From NCBI RefSeq assembly GCF_014649835.1, contig NZ_BMTU01000005.1, positions 434,001 through 498,000 on the forward strand: DNA of 64,000 nucleotides. Reading direction: 5' to 3'. Below are positions 45,173 to 52,097 of this stretch, piece after piece; positions within the stretch are counted from its first letter, which is position 1, and each line of letters begins with the position of its first letter. A program made the translations under genes and the position numbers. The DNA comes from Streptomyces pilosus (GTDB taxonomy: Bacteria; Actinomycetota; Actinomycetes; Streptomycetales; Streptomycetaceae). The notes under the pieces were generated by a model. That model was not told the DNA's origin. It saw nothing but the letters and a program-made list of their open reading frames with translations, and ran no database searches.

Positions 45173-45224
45173 GGACGCGGTTCCTCTGGGTCGGGTGCGG
45201 GGGGAGGAGGGGGAGGGTGCCGGA

Positions 45225-45250
45225 GGCGGGGGCCCCGTGGGGCCCCCGCC
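45225..45250 (-). terminator. Hairpin between secreted-protein gene and sigma gene
   Basis: GGCGGGGGCCCC (45225-45236) pairs perfectly with 45239-45250 across a 2-nt gap, just after the stop of the secreted-protein gene. With no T-run after it, it is probably a partial terminator or an mRNA-stabilising stem, so the secreted protein could be made in excess of the sigma factor. Confidence 0.55.
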
Positions 45251-45256
45251 CGCGGG

Positions 45257-45889
45257 TCACCGTGTCGTCAGCTGGGCGTACAGGGTGCCCTTGGTGGTGC
45301 GGACGGTCACTTCGGAGACGAAGCCGAGGGGACCGCCGTCGGGGGTGACGTCGGCGGTGGCGTACCAGACGCCCCATCCGGGCTTGCCGGACAGCTCGAT
45401 GAGCTTGCCGCGGACGGTGCCGGAGGCCGTCTCGATCTCGACGGTGGACGCGGTGCCCCTGCCGCCGTAGTACAGGCCGGAGAGGTAGGCGCGGCCGTCC
45501 GAGATCTCCGACTGCACGGAGACACCCGGTGTGCCGAGGTCGATGTTGCCGTCGACCACACTGCGGAACTGCTCCAGGCCGGGCAGGGAGGGCGTGGTCC
45601 AGTGCTTGCCCTCGGCGGTGAGCCAGAGCTGGAAGCCCGGGGCGGCCGTCACCCGCTCACCGGGCGCGACGACGCGGGGCGTCGGGGCCTTCTTCCCCGT
45701 CGTCCGCCCGATCGCCGTGGCGGCCCCGTCCTTCCCGGCGGGGGCGGCGGCCTGGAGCTGCGCCGCTTCCGCCTGGGCCGGCGCACCGTGCGAGGGGGCC
45801 GCGGGTGCGGCGTACGACATCGTGGCCATGCCGGCCACGGCCGCCGTGACGACCGCGCCGGTCAGGTAGTACTTCAGCGTCCGCTTCAT
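45257..45889 (-). CDS. Secreted protein sharing the sensor domain of the sigma partner
   Basis: A 210-residue protein with a Sec signal peptide ('MKRTLKYYLTGAVVTAAVAGMATMSYAAPAA', cut near residue 28), a linker (about 30-70) and a domain (71-210) nearly the same as residues 102-241 of the membrane protein at 43917-44642 ('PRVVAPGERVTAAPGF', 'LEQFRS', 'VSVQSEISDGRAYLSGLYY'). No Cys in the mature part. AAGGAG precedes the ATG. The same-strand order suggests a three-gene operon with the sigma factor. It may be a ligand, competitor or oligomer partner for the membrane sensor; this is inference. Confidence 0.85.
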   Translation of the reverse strand: MKRTLKYYLTGAVVTAAVAGMATMSYAAPAAPSHGAPAQAEAAQLQAAAPAGKDGAATAIGRTTGKKAPTPRVVAPGERVTAAPGFQLWLTAEGKHWTTPSLPGLEQFRSVVDGNIDLGTPGVSVQSEISDGRAYLSGLYYGGRGTASTVEIETASGTVRGKLIELSGKPGWGVWYATADVTPDGGPLGFVSEVTVRTTKGTLYAQLTTR

Positions 45890-46256
45890 GGACGGGCAAC
45901 TCCTTGCGGGAACACGGACCTTCTCGAGGTCCACGCGGGCTGGTGGGTGGAGGGCGCCTCTCCACCCCTACCAACTCCCGCTGTCACCGCCCCGGATGAC
46001 ACCTCCGGGCAGGTTTCCGGCGTGAGGCCCCGACCTGCGTCCACGCGACCAGCCGCCGACCGCTCTCGCGACGGGACTCGCGGAGCGGGGAGCACATCGT
46101 CCGGAAGGCGTGTCCGGGTCCCCGCCTTCAGGGGGTGTGCCGTGCCACGTCTTATCTGTATCCGCGACATCAGAATTGCGCGGGAGGTGTCCACAGATTC
46201 GCTACGGCGCCGACCGGAGCGAATTCAGGCAAAATACACAGAGCGCCTCGGCGTGC

Positions 46257-46287
46257 TACTGTCGATCGCAGTTGCAGTTGTGGTTCC
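46257..46287 (+). promoter_or_regulatory. Promoter and conserved leader start of the second cold-shock gene
   Basis: TACTGT (46257-46262) is in the same setting (GCGTGCTA before, ATCGCA after) as the first csp promoter; TACACA (46235-46240) is a weak -35 at 16-nt spacing. The leader begins ATCGCAGTTGCAGTTGTGG then TTCCC (46265-46287), matching 6191-6215. The leader to the ATG is about 160 nt. The rest of the 45890-46428 gap holds somewhat AT-richer sequence and no other feature I can name. Confidence 0.55.
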
Positions 46288-46428
46288 CGAAATTTACAGC
46301 GCTCTCGTCCGGCATGCGTACCGGAGGGGTGCTTGTGCAATCCCGGTTTTCCGGCGGGGTGATCATCGCGGCGACACGGTGCCCGCACACGGCGGATACC
46401 GACGCACTGCCCCCGAAGGAGATATGAC

Positions 46429-46632
46429 ATGGCTACTGGAACCGTGAAGTGGTTCAACGCGGAAAAGGGCTTCGGCTTCATCGAGCAGGACGGTGGCGGC
46501 CCCGACGTGTTCGCCCACTACTCGAACATCGCCGCCCAGGGTTTCCGCGAGCTGCTCGAGGGCCAGAAGGTGTCCTTCGACATCGCGCAGGGCCAGAAGG
46601 GCCCGACGGCCGAGAACATCGTTCCCGCCTGA
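46429..46632 (+). CDS. Cold-shock protein (CspA family)
   Basis: A 67-residue cold-shock domain with RNP1 'KGFGFI' and RNP2 'VFAHY'. Residues 1-18 are identical to the Csp at 6347, then '[16 protein letters not shown]' and '[13 protein letters not shown]' differ. GAAGGAG precedes the ATG. Own promoter and terminator. Two csp genes in one 40-kb stretch with shared leader starts suggest an old duplication or common regulation. Confidence 0.97.
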   Translation: MATGTVKWFNAEKGFGFIEQDGGGPDVFAHYSNIAAQGFRELLEGQKVSFDIAQGQKGPTAENIVPA

Positions 46633-46649
46633 CCTGACGCGCACCACGT

Positions 46650-46687
46650 AGCTGGGGCCCGCATCCTTCGGGGTGCGGGCCCCAGCT
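46650..46687 (+). terminator. Terminator of the second cold-shock gene
   Basis: A perfect 14-bp stem: AGCTGGGGCCCGCA (46650-46663) with 46674-46687, loop of 10 nt, 18 nt after the csp stop. Among the strongest hairpins in the window. Confidence 0.85.
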
Positions 46688-46873
46688 GCTGCCGTATTCC
46701 GCTCTGCGGATTCCGGCAGATTTCCCTCCGGTCCGACGGCGTTTTCGCATCCTGTCGGACCCTTTTCCCTTTCTCCGAGTCTCCTGATACGGCGTTTCCG
46801 CGCCGCTCTTCCTTTCGGATCGAGCGGGCACCGACGCGGTCAGGAAACCGATCCATCCAGCGGGAGACACTTC

Positions 46874-47212
46874 TTGTCCCTGGTTCAGACGTATTCCGGT
46901 CCGGCGGACGCCTCCGCCCTCCCCGCGACGGCGACGAGCGCCACCGGGACGGTGGACACCGCCGTGACGGCCGCCTGGCCCCGGGTCTGGGACGGCATGA
47001 CCGTCGAGGTGGCGTTGTCCGTCATGGCCGCCGCCCGGACCGGTCACCTCGCCGTCTGTGACGAGGACGACCGGTGCACCGACGTGGTCACCCGGGTCGG
47101 ACTCACGGCCGTGCGGGACGGTCTCGCCTACACGGACCGGATGCGTCTGCGCGATGTCGGCGCCGCCGGGTCGGCGGCCCGGCACGGGGCCTTCAGTGGT
47201 CGGAGTAGCTGA
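46874..47212 (+). CDS. CBS-domain-like small protein
   Basis: A 112-residue protein starting TTG with GGGAG seven bases before it. The core ('VWDGMTVEVALSVMAAARTGHLAVCDEDDRCTDVVTRVGLTAVRDGLAYTDRMRLRDV') looks like a single CBS motif, a nucleotide-binding fold that normally pairs up. It follows the csp gene but is separated by a strong terminator. Similar small CBS proteins next to csp genes are, from memory, common in Streptomyces. Its last 20 bases overlap the convergent unknown gene. Confidence 0.8.
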   Translation: MSLVQTYSGPADASALPATATSATGTVDTAVTAAWPRVWDGMTVEVALSVMAAARTGHLAVCDEDDRCTDVVTRVGLTAVRDGLAYTDRMRLRDVGAAGSAARHGAFSGRSS

Positions 47213-47552
47213 AATCCCCCACGGTCCAGGCACTGACGTCCTCGATGGCGACGCGGTACATCCCGCCCGTCTCCGGGATGCCCACCGCGCCCTGCAGGAT
47301 GCGGGCGACGTGGAAGTGCAGGTGCGTGGGCGGGCCGTCGCCCGCCGCGGGGGCGTCGAACACGGTCGAGAAACCGCTCAGCTGGGCCGAGTCCGTCAGC
47401 ACCTCCGCCACCCGCTGCCGCCACACGGCTTCGGGGGCCAGGCGGCCGGTGATGACGGCACCACCGGTGACCACGGTCAGGGACATCTGGCTGCTGTGTC
47501 CGGACTCGACCAGGGTAGCGATCTTGATGATCAGCTCGTCGGGCTTCATCAT
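47193..47552 (-). CDS. Conserved hypothetical protein
   Basis: A 119-residue protein starting 'MMKPDELIIKIATLVESGHSSQMSLTVVTGGAVITGRLAPEAVW', with 'THLHFHVARILQG' in the middle. Hydrophobic strand-like segments but no signal peptide; no family recognised. A perfect TAGAAT -10 ends eight bases before the first ATG and there is no ribosome site, so it is probably leaderless. Confidence 0.78.
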   Translation of the reverse strand: MMKPDELIIKIATLVESGHSSQMSLTVVTGGAVITGRLAPEAVWRQRVAEVLTDSAQLSGFSTVFDAPAAGDGPPTHLHFHVARILQGAVGIPETGGMYRVAIEDVSAWTVGDFSYSDH

Positions 47553-47723
47553 GACGACGGATTCTATGCACCGGCCCGTCCGGGTGACATGCGCGGTGCC
47601 CCCTCCGGGCCCGGCCGCGGCGTTCGGCCCGGTCACCGGGCGGCTCGTCCGGCAGGGTGAGGCCGGGTCCCGCGCGGCCGCCGGCGAGGGCGGCGCGGAC
47701 GGTGTTCGCGGTGGAGGTCCGGC

Positions 47724-48038
47724 TCAGGCGTCCGCCTTCCGGCGCAGTTCGTCGTTGATGCGACGGGCCTCTTCCAGCTGGTCTTCCAGGATGATGATGC
47801 GGCAGGCCGCCTCGATGGCGGTGCCCTGGTCGACCATCTCGCGGGCCCGGGCGGCGATCCTCAGCTGGTAGCGGGAGTAGCGGCGGTGGCCGCCCTCGGA
47901 CCGCAGGGGCGTGATCAGCCGTGCCTCACCGAGTGCCCGCAGGAAGGCGGGCGTGGTGCCCAGCATCTCCGCCGCACGGCCCATGGTGTAGGCGGGGTAG
48001 TCGTCGTCGTCGAGTCGGTCGAGCGGTGTGTCTGCGGT
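47724..48038 (-). CDS. MerR-type helix-turn-helix regulator
   Basis: A 104-residue protein: winged helix-turn-helix ('YTMGRAAEMLGTTPAFLRALGEARLITPLRSEGGHRRYSRYQLRIAARAREMVDQG', about 18-75) and a C-terminal coiled coil (about 78-104) for pairing. It has no effector domain or Cys, so it resembles the minimal MerR types. AGAGGTG precedes the ATG at 48038. A 33-bp palindrome lies 32 bp upstream. Confidence 0.87.
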   Translation of the reverse strand, partial: TADTPLDRLDDDDYPAYTMGRAAEMLGTTPAFLRALGEARLITPLRSEGGHRRYSRYQLRIAARAREMVDQGTAIEAACRIIILEDQLEEARRINDELRRKADA

Positions 48039-48069
48039 CATCTGCACCTCTGTCGGGTTCATACGTCGA

Positions 48070-48102
48070 GGGGCCTTGGTGCCGTACCGGCACCAAGGCC
48101 CC
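48070..48102. promoter_or_regulatory. 33-bp palindrome in the promoter/leader of the MerR gene
   Basis: GGGGCCTTGGTGCCG (48070-48084), TAC, then its exact complement (48088-48102): 15-bp arms with a 3-nt centre. A minus-strand -10 candidate (TACAAA, about 48110-48115) puts it at or just after the transcript start. It could be an operator for the MerR dimer or a hairpin at the mRNA 5' end; there is no T-run to make it a terminator. Confidence 0.6.
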
Positions 48103-48287
48103 GAGGGATTTGTAACACCATCTGCCGACCTACTGCACGGTCGGCCTTCTGTTTCCGCACCGGCCCCGTCTGCGGGGCGGGATGTGCGGGGATCGCGGAT
48201 GCGTGACCGTGGGACCACCTTCCGTTCCGGGGCCTGCGGTACCCGGGCGGACCCTGCCGGCCCGGGCGATCCTGATGGCGTCCGCCT

Positions 48288-48330
48288 CCTTCTCTCTTTC
48301 TCGAAGACTTCTCGGCTACAAGAGAGAAGG
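48288..48330. repeat. Inverted repeat in the MerR-TrkA intergenic region
   Basis: CCTTCTCTCT (48288-48297) and its complement at 48321-48330, with a direct repeat TTCTCG inside the 23-nt loop. It lies in a 432-bp gap between divergent genes. The role is unknown; the region around it is pyrimidine-rich, and otherwise only the MerR promoter is evident. Confidence 0.4.
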
Positions 48331-48470
48331 TACCCCTCCCTTCCGTGAATGTCTACAGTGACGGCGACAGATTTCCCTCCGTACAGGTGACCGGATCACC
48401 GGAGGCGCGGTGACGCCCGGCGATCGCGGGCGGCGCGGCGGCCGGGGACCGGGCGTGTCACGATGCCGGT

Positions 48471-49784
48471 ATGCGGGTCATCGTGGTGGGTGCGGGCCAG
48501 GTCGGGCACACCGTGGTCAAGTCGCTCGCCGAGACGCACGAGTGCACGGTGATCGACATCGACGAGGCACGCCTGCAGGCCCTGTCCCACACCTACGACG
48601 TGCGGATCACGCGGGGCAGCGGCACCCGGCGCGAGACGCTGCTCGAAGCCGGTGTGGCCGACGCGGAGCTGGTCCTGGCGTGCACCTCCCGGGACGAGGT
48701 GAACCTGGTGATCGCCATGCTGGCCCGCCGGCTGTCGTCGGCGCGGACGGTGGTGCGCGCCACCGGAACGGACTACCTGGCGGCCTGGCGCGCGGGTGAT
48801 CTCGACGTGGACCTGCTCGTCTCGACGGCGTACGAGACCGCCAGTGCCGTCGCGCGTGTCCTGCACGTGCCGGGGGCCCGGCACGTGGACTTCTTCGCGG
48901 GCGGTGAGGTGGTCGTGCTCGGGATGGACGTGCACGGGGCGAGACCGCCGCGGTTCGCCGGGCGGCCCCTGTCCGACGCGGGCCTGCCCGGGAACTCCCG
49001 GGTGGTCGCCGTCGTGCGGGACGGGGAGTGGATCAGGCCGACCGGGCGGGAGGTGGTGCGGCCCGGCGACTGGGTGATCGTGATGGCGTCGCCGGCGGCG
49101 GCGCGCGCGTGGGGCCGGCTGGTCAGCGGGGCGGACCCGGTCGGCGAGGTCGCGCTGTTCGGTGCCGGACGGAGGGGGACGGCCATCGCCCGGGTGCTGC
49201 TGGACGCGGGGATCTCCGTACGGGTGGTCGAGCCGGACGCGGAACGGGCGCGCGCGGCCGCGGACGCGCTGGACCGGGCGCGGGTCTACCACGCCTCGGG
49301 ACTCGACGCGGAGTTCCTGCGCCGGGAACGCGTCGGTACGGCCGGGGCGGCGGTGTTCGCGGGCGGGGACGACTCGCGCAATCTGCACGGGGCGGTGCTG
49401 GCGCGGCTGCACGGGGTGGGGCTGACGCTGACGGTCCTGGACGATCCCGCCGCCGCCGCGGTGTTCGAGGCGGCCGGAGTCGACGTGACGATCGACCCGG
49501 GGGACGAGACGGCGGAGAAGATGGCCCGCTTCGGCTTCGGCGAGCGCACCCGGCAGGTGGCGATGCTGGGGGACGACCGTTTCGAGGTGCTCGACATCAC
49601 CGTACGGGCGGACAGCCGGTACGCGCACCGGCCGGTGGACGCGGTGCCCGCGGCCGGGGTGGGGGCGATCGTCCGGGACGGTGCGGTGTTCTTCCCCGGC
49701 GGGAAGGACGAACTGCGGCCCGGGGACCGCGCCGTCGTGCTCAGCGAGCCCGGTCGCGTGCCCGCGATCGAGCACGACCTGTGA
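48471..49784 (+). CDS. TrkA-type potassium channel regulatory subunit (double RCK)
   Basis: A 437-residue cytoplasmic protein with two RCK units. The first nucleotide-binding motif is 'GAGQVG' (7-12), the second 'FGAGRRGTAIARVLLD' in the middle. It gates TrkH by NAD(H) or ATP/ADP binding. The second half ends in a TrkA-C domain ('DELRPGDRAVVLSEPG'). The stop overlaps the trkH GTG start by four bases. There is no ribosome site at the ATG. Confidence 0.93.
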   Translation: MRVIVVGAGQVGHTVVKSLAETHECTVIDIDEARLQALSHTYDVRITRGSGTRRETLLEAGVADAELVLACTSRDEVNLVIAMLARRLSSARTVVRATGTDYLAAWRAGDLDVDLLVSTAYETASAVARVLHVPGARHVDFFAGGEVVVLGMDVHGARPPRFAGRPLSDAGLPGNSRVVAVVRDGEWIRPTGREVVRPGDWVIVMASPAAARAWGRLVSGADPVGEVALFGAGRRGTAIARVLLDAGISVRVVEPDAERARAAADALDRARVYHASGLDAEFLRRERVGTAGAAVFAGGDDSRNLHGAVLARLHGVGLTLTVLDDPAAAAVFEAAGVDVTIDPGDETAEKMARFGFGERTRQVAMLGDDRFEVLDITVRADSRYAHRPVDAVPAAGVGAIVRDGAVFFPGGKDELRPGDRAVVLSEPGRVPAIEHDL

Positions 49785-51331
49785 CGCTCCCGCGCACGGC
49801 GCCGGGCCGTGCGCGCCGGTGGCCGGCGCGCGGTCGGCTCGGCGTGGACCTGCGGACCGCGCTGGGGGTCGTGGGCGCGCTGCTCGCCTGGTTCGCGCTC
49901 GCGTTCCTCGCCCCGGCGGCCGTCGCGCTGGCGACCGGGGAGCCCCCGTGGCCCTTCCTCGTCGCCGGGGCAGGGTCGGCGGTCGTGGGTCTGGCGCTCC
50001 GGCGGCTGACCGGCGAGCGGCCGCCGTTGGGCGTCCGGGAGGGGTTCCTCGTCGTCGTCGCGGTGTGGCTGCTCGTGCCCGCCTTCGGCGCGCTGCCGTT
50101 CCTGCTGGGCCGGGTCCCGCAGCTCGACCGGCCGGCCGACGCCTACTTCGAGGCGATGTCGGGGTTCACCGCGACCGGGGCGACGGTGCTGACGGACGTG
50201 GACGCGCTCGGCACCGACATGCTGTTCTGGCGGCAGCTCACCCACGGGCTGGGCGGTCTGGGCATCATCGTGCTGGCGCTGGCGGTGCTGCCGCGGCTGC
50301 GCATCGGGGGCCGCGAGCTGCTGCGCTCGGAGCTGCCGGGGCCGGTCGAGATGGAGTCCCTCGGGGCGACGGTGCGCGGGACCGCCCGGCGGCTGTGGAA
50401 GATCTACCTCGCGGTGACGGCGGCCGGTGTCCTGGTCCTGGCCGGTCTGGGGTGGACCGGACTGGACCGGCGCATGGACCTGTTCACCGCGTTCTCCTAC
50501 GCGACGTCCGCCGTGGCCCTCGGCGGGTTCACCCCGGACGGCGATTCGGCCCGGGGCCTGGCGCCGGTGACGCAGTGGGTGCTGTGCGCGCTGATGGTGG
50601 TGGCCGGGGTGAACCTGCTGCGGCTGTACCGGTTCGCCGTGCTGCGCCAGTTCCGGGCCGGGGTCCGCGACGAGGAACTGCGCCTGTACCTGGCGCTGCT
50701 GGTGGCGGGGTCGGCCGTGCTGGCGGTCGAGCTGTTCGCGGACGGGGTGGTGGAGGGGTTCGGCGGCGTCCGGCACGCCGTCTTCCAGACGGTGTCGGTG
50801 ATGACCACCACCGGCTTCGCGACGCTCGACTGGTCCGGCTGGGGGACGCTCGCCGCGCTCACCCTGCTGGCGCTGATGTTCGTCGGGGCGTGCGCGGGGT
50901 CGGCGAGCGGGTCGGTCAAGGTCGTCCGCCATCTCACCCTCTTCCGCTTCACCCGGCACGAGCTGGAGCAGGCCGTCCACCCCGACGCCGTGCTCCCGGT
51001 GCGGGTGAGCGGCCGGGTGGTCGACAACCGCGCGCTCCGCTCGGCGCTCGTGTTCGCCCTCCTCTACGTGCTCGCTCTCGCCCTCGGCACGCTGTGCCTG
51101 GCCGTCGACGCCGGGGGGAGCGCGCCCGGGAACGGCGCCTTCACGGCGCTCGGTGCCGCCGCGGCCTGCCTCGGCAACGTCGGCCCGGCGTTCGGCGAGC
51201 TCGGCCCGTTCGGCTCGTACGCGCCGCTCGGGACTCTGTCGAAGGCGGCCCTCACCGCCTTGATGCTCCTCGGCCGCATCGAGATCGTCCCCCTGGCGGT
51301 CCTGCTGCGGCGGGGCTACTGGCGGGCGTAG
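49781..51331 (+). CDS. TrkH-type potassium uptake membrane subunit
   Basis: A 516-residue K+ transporter with four M1-P-M2 repeats. The selectivity-loop sequences are 'SGFTATGAT', 'TSAVALGGF', 'MTTTGFAT' and 'CLGNVGP'. Start GTG overlaps TrkA's TGA. The two genes form one complex for K+ uptake under osmotic or pH stress. Confidence 0.94.
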   Translation: MTLPRTAPGRARRWPARGRLGVDLRTALGVVGALLAWFALAFLAPAAVALATGEPPWPFLVAGAGSAVVGLALRRLTGERPPLGVREGFLVVVAVWLLVPAFGALPFLLGRVPQLDRPADAYFEAMSGFTATGATVLTDVDALGTDMLFWRQLTHGLGGLGIIVLALAVLPRLRIGGRELLRSELPGPVEMESLGATVRGTARRLWKIYLAVTAAGVLVLAGLGWTGLDRRMDLFTAFSYATSAVALGGFTPDGDSARGLAPVTQWVLCALMVVAGVNLLRLYRFAVLRQFRAGVRDEELRLYLALLVAGSAVLAVELFADGVVEGFGGVRHAVFQTVSVMTTTGFATLDWSGWGTLAALTLLALMFVGACAGSASGSVKVVRHLTLFRFTRHELEQAVHPDAVLPVRVSGRVVDNRALRSALVFALLYVLALALGTLCLAVDAGGSAPGNGAFTALGAAAACLGNVGPAFGELGPFGSYAPLGTLSKAALTALMLLGRIEIVPLAVLLRRGYWRA

Positions 51332-51361
51332 GGCGTGCGCCGCCCGCGCGATAATCGGGGC

Positions 51362-52048
51362 ATGACCTCACCCCCGGTCGGCGTGGACGCCGTGCACGAG
51401 CGGCTGGTGGGCGATCTGCTCGCCGCCGGAATGCCGTACGGGCTGCTCCTGGCGGGCGGTGACGCGGTGCGGGCGCACGGGCTGGTGGACGGCCGGGTCA
51501 GCCGCGGCGTGGACCTGGCCACCGGGCATCCCGCGGCCATGGCGGAGATCGCCGGCGCGGTACGGGCCGGGATGGAGGCGCGCGGGTGGGCGGTCGCGGG
51601 GCCTGACCTCGATCCGCTGACCGCGCGGCTGCTGGTCGGCGGTGCCGCGACCGGGCCGGAGCACCGGGTGGACCTCCGCAAGGAGGTGCTGTGGCGGCCG
51701 GCGGCGGAGACGGCGGCCGGACCTGCGCTCTCCCTGGAGGACCTGGTCGGTACGACGGTGCGCGCGCTGGCGGACCGCGGACTCCCCCGTGACCTCGTCG
51801 ACGTGCACGCCGCCGCGGACCGCTGGAGCCACCCGGAGCTGGAGGAGCTCGGGCGCCGGCACGCTCCCGACACCTTCGACCTCGCCGAGCTCCAGTCCCG
51901 GCTGTCCGGCACGGAGTGGCTCGACGACGCCGAGTTCCGCGCCCACGGCCTGGACGCCCCGTCGGTGGAGGCGCTCCGGCGCTGGGCCCAGGACTGGGCG
52001 GACGACATCGCGGAGCGGCTGGTGGAGGGCGGGGCCCCGGAGGAGTAG
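51362..52048 (+). CDS. Nucleotidyltransferase-like protein
   Basis: A 228-residue protein resembling the nucleotidyltransferase fold of AbiEii-type and related proteins: 'AGMPYGLLLAGGDAVRAHGLVDGRVSRGVDLATG', then helices such as 'LSLEDLVGTTVRALADRGLPRDLVDVHAAAD'. The usual D-x-D metal pair is not clear ('SRGVDLAT' gives one Asp), so activity is doubtful. GATAAT lies six bases before the ATG, so the mRNA is probably leaderless. No antitoxin partner is adjacent. Confidence 0.72.
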   Translation: MTSPPVGVDAVHERLVGDLLAAGMPYGLLLAGGDAVRAHGLVDGRVSRGVDLATGHPAAMAEIAGAVRAGMEARGWAVAGPDLDPLTARLLVGGAATGPEHRVDLRKEVLWRPAAETAAGPALSLEDLVGTTVRALADRGLPRDLVDVHAAADRWSHPELEELGRRHAPDTFDLAELQSRLSGTEWLDDAEFRAHGLDAPSVEALRRWAQDWADDIAERLVEGGAPEE

Positions 52049-52097
52049 GGGCCGGGCCGAAGGGGGGCGGGCCGCGGGGCCCCGGTGGGGTGGGGGG

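Noticed and set aside
46478-47233. Minus-strand frame opposite the second cold-shock gene
   Set aside because: Antisense of csp and the CBS-like gene; no independent start signal or domain.
51362-52048. Toxin-antitoxin system based on the nucleotidyltransferase-like protein
   Set aside because: No partner antitoxin gene is adjacent, and the metal-binding Asp pair is not clear.
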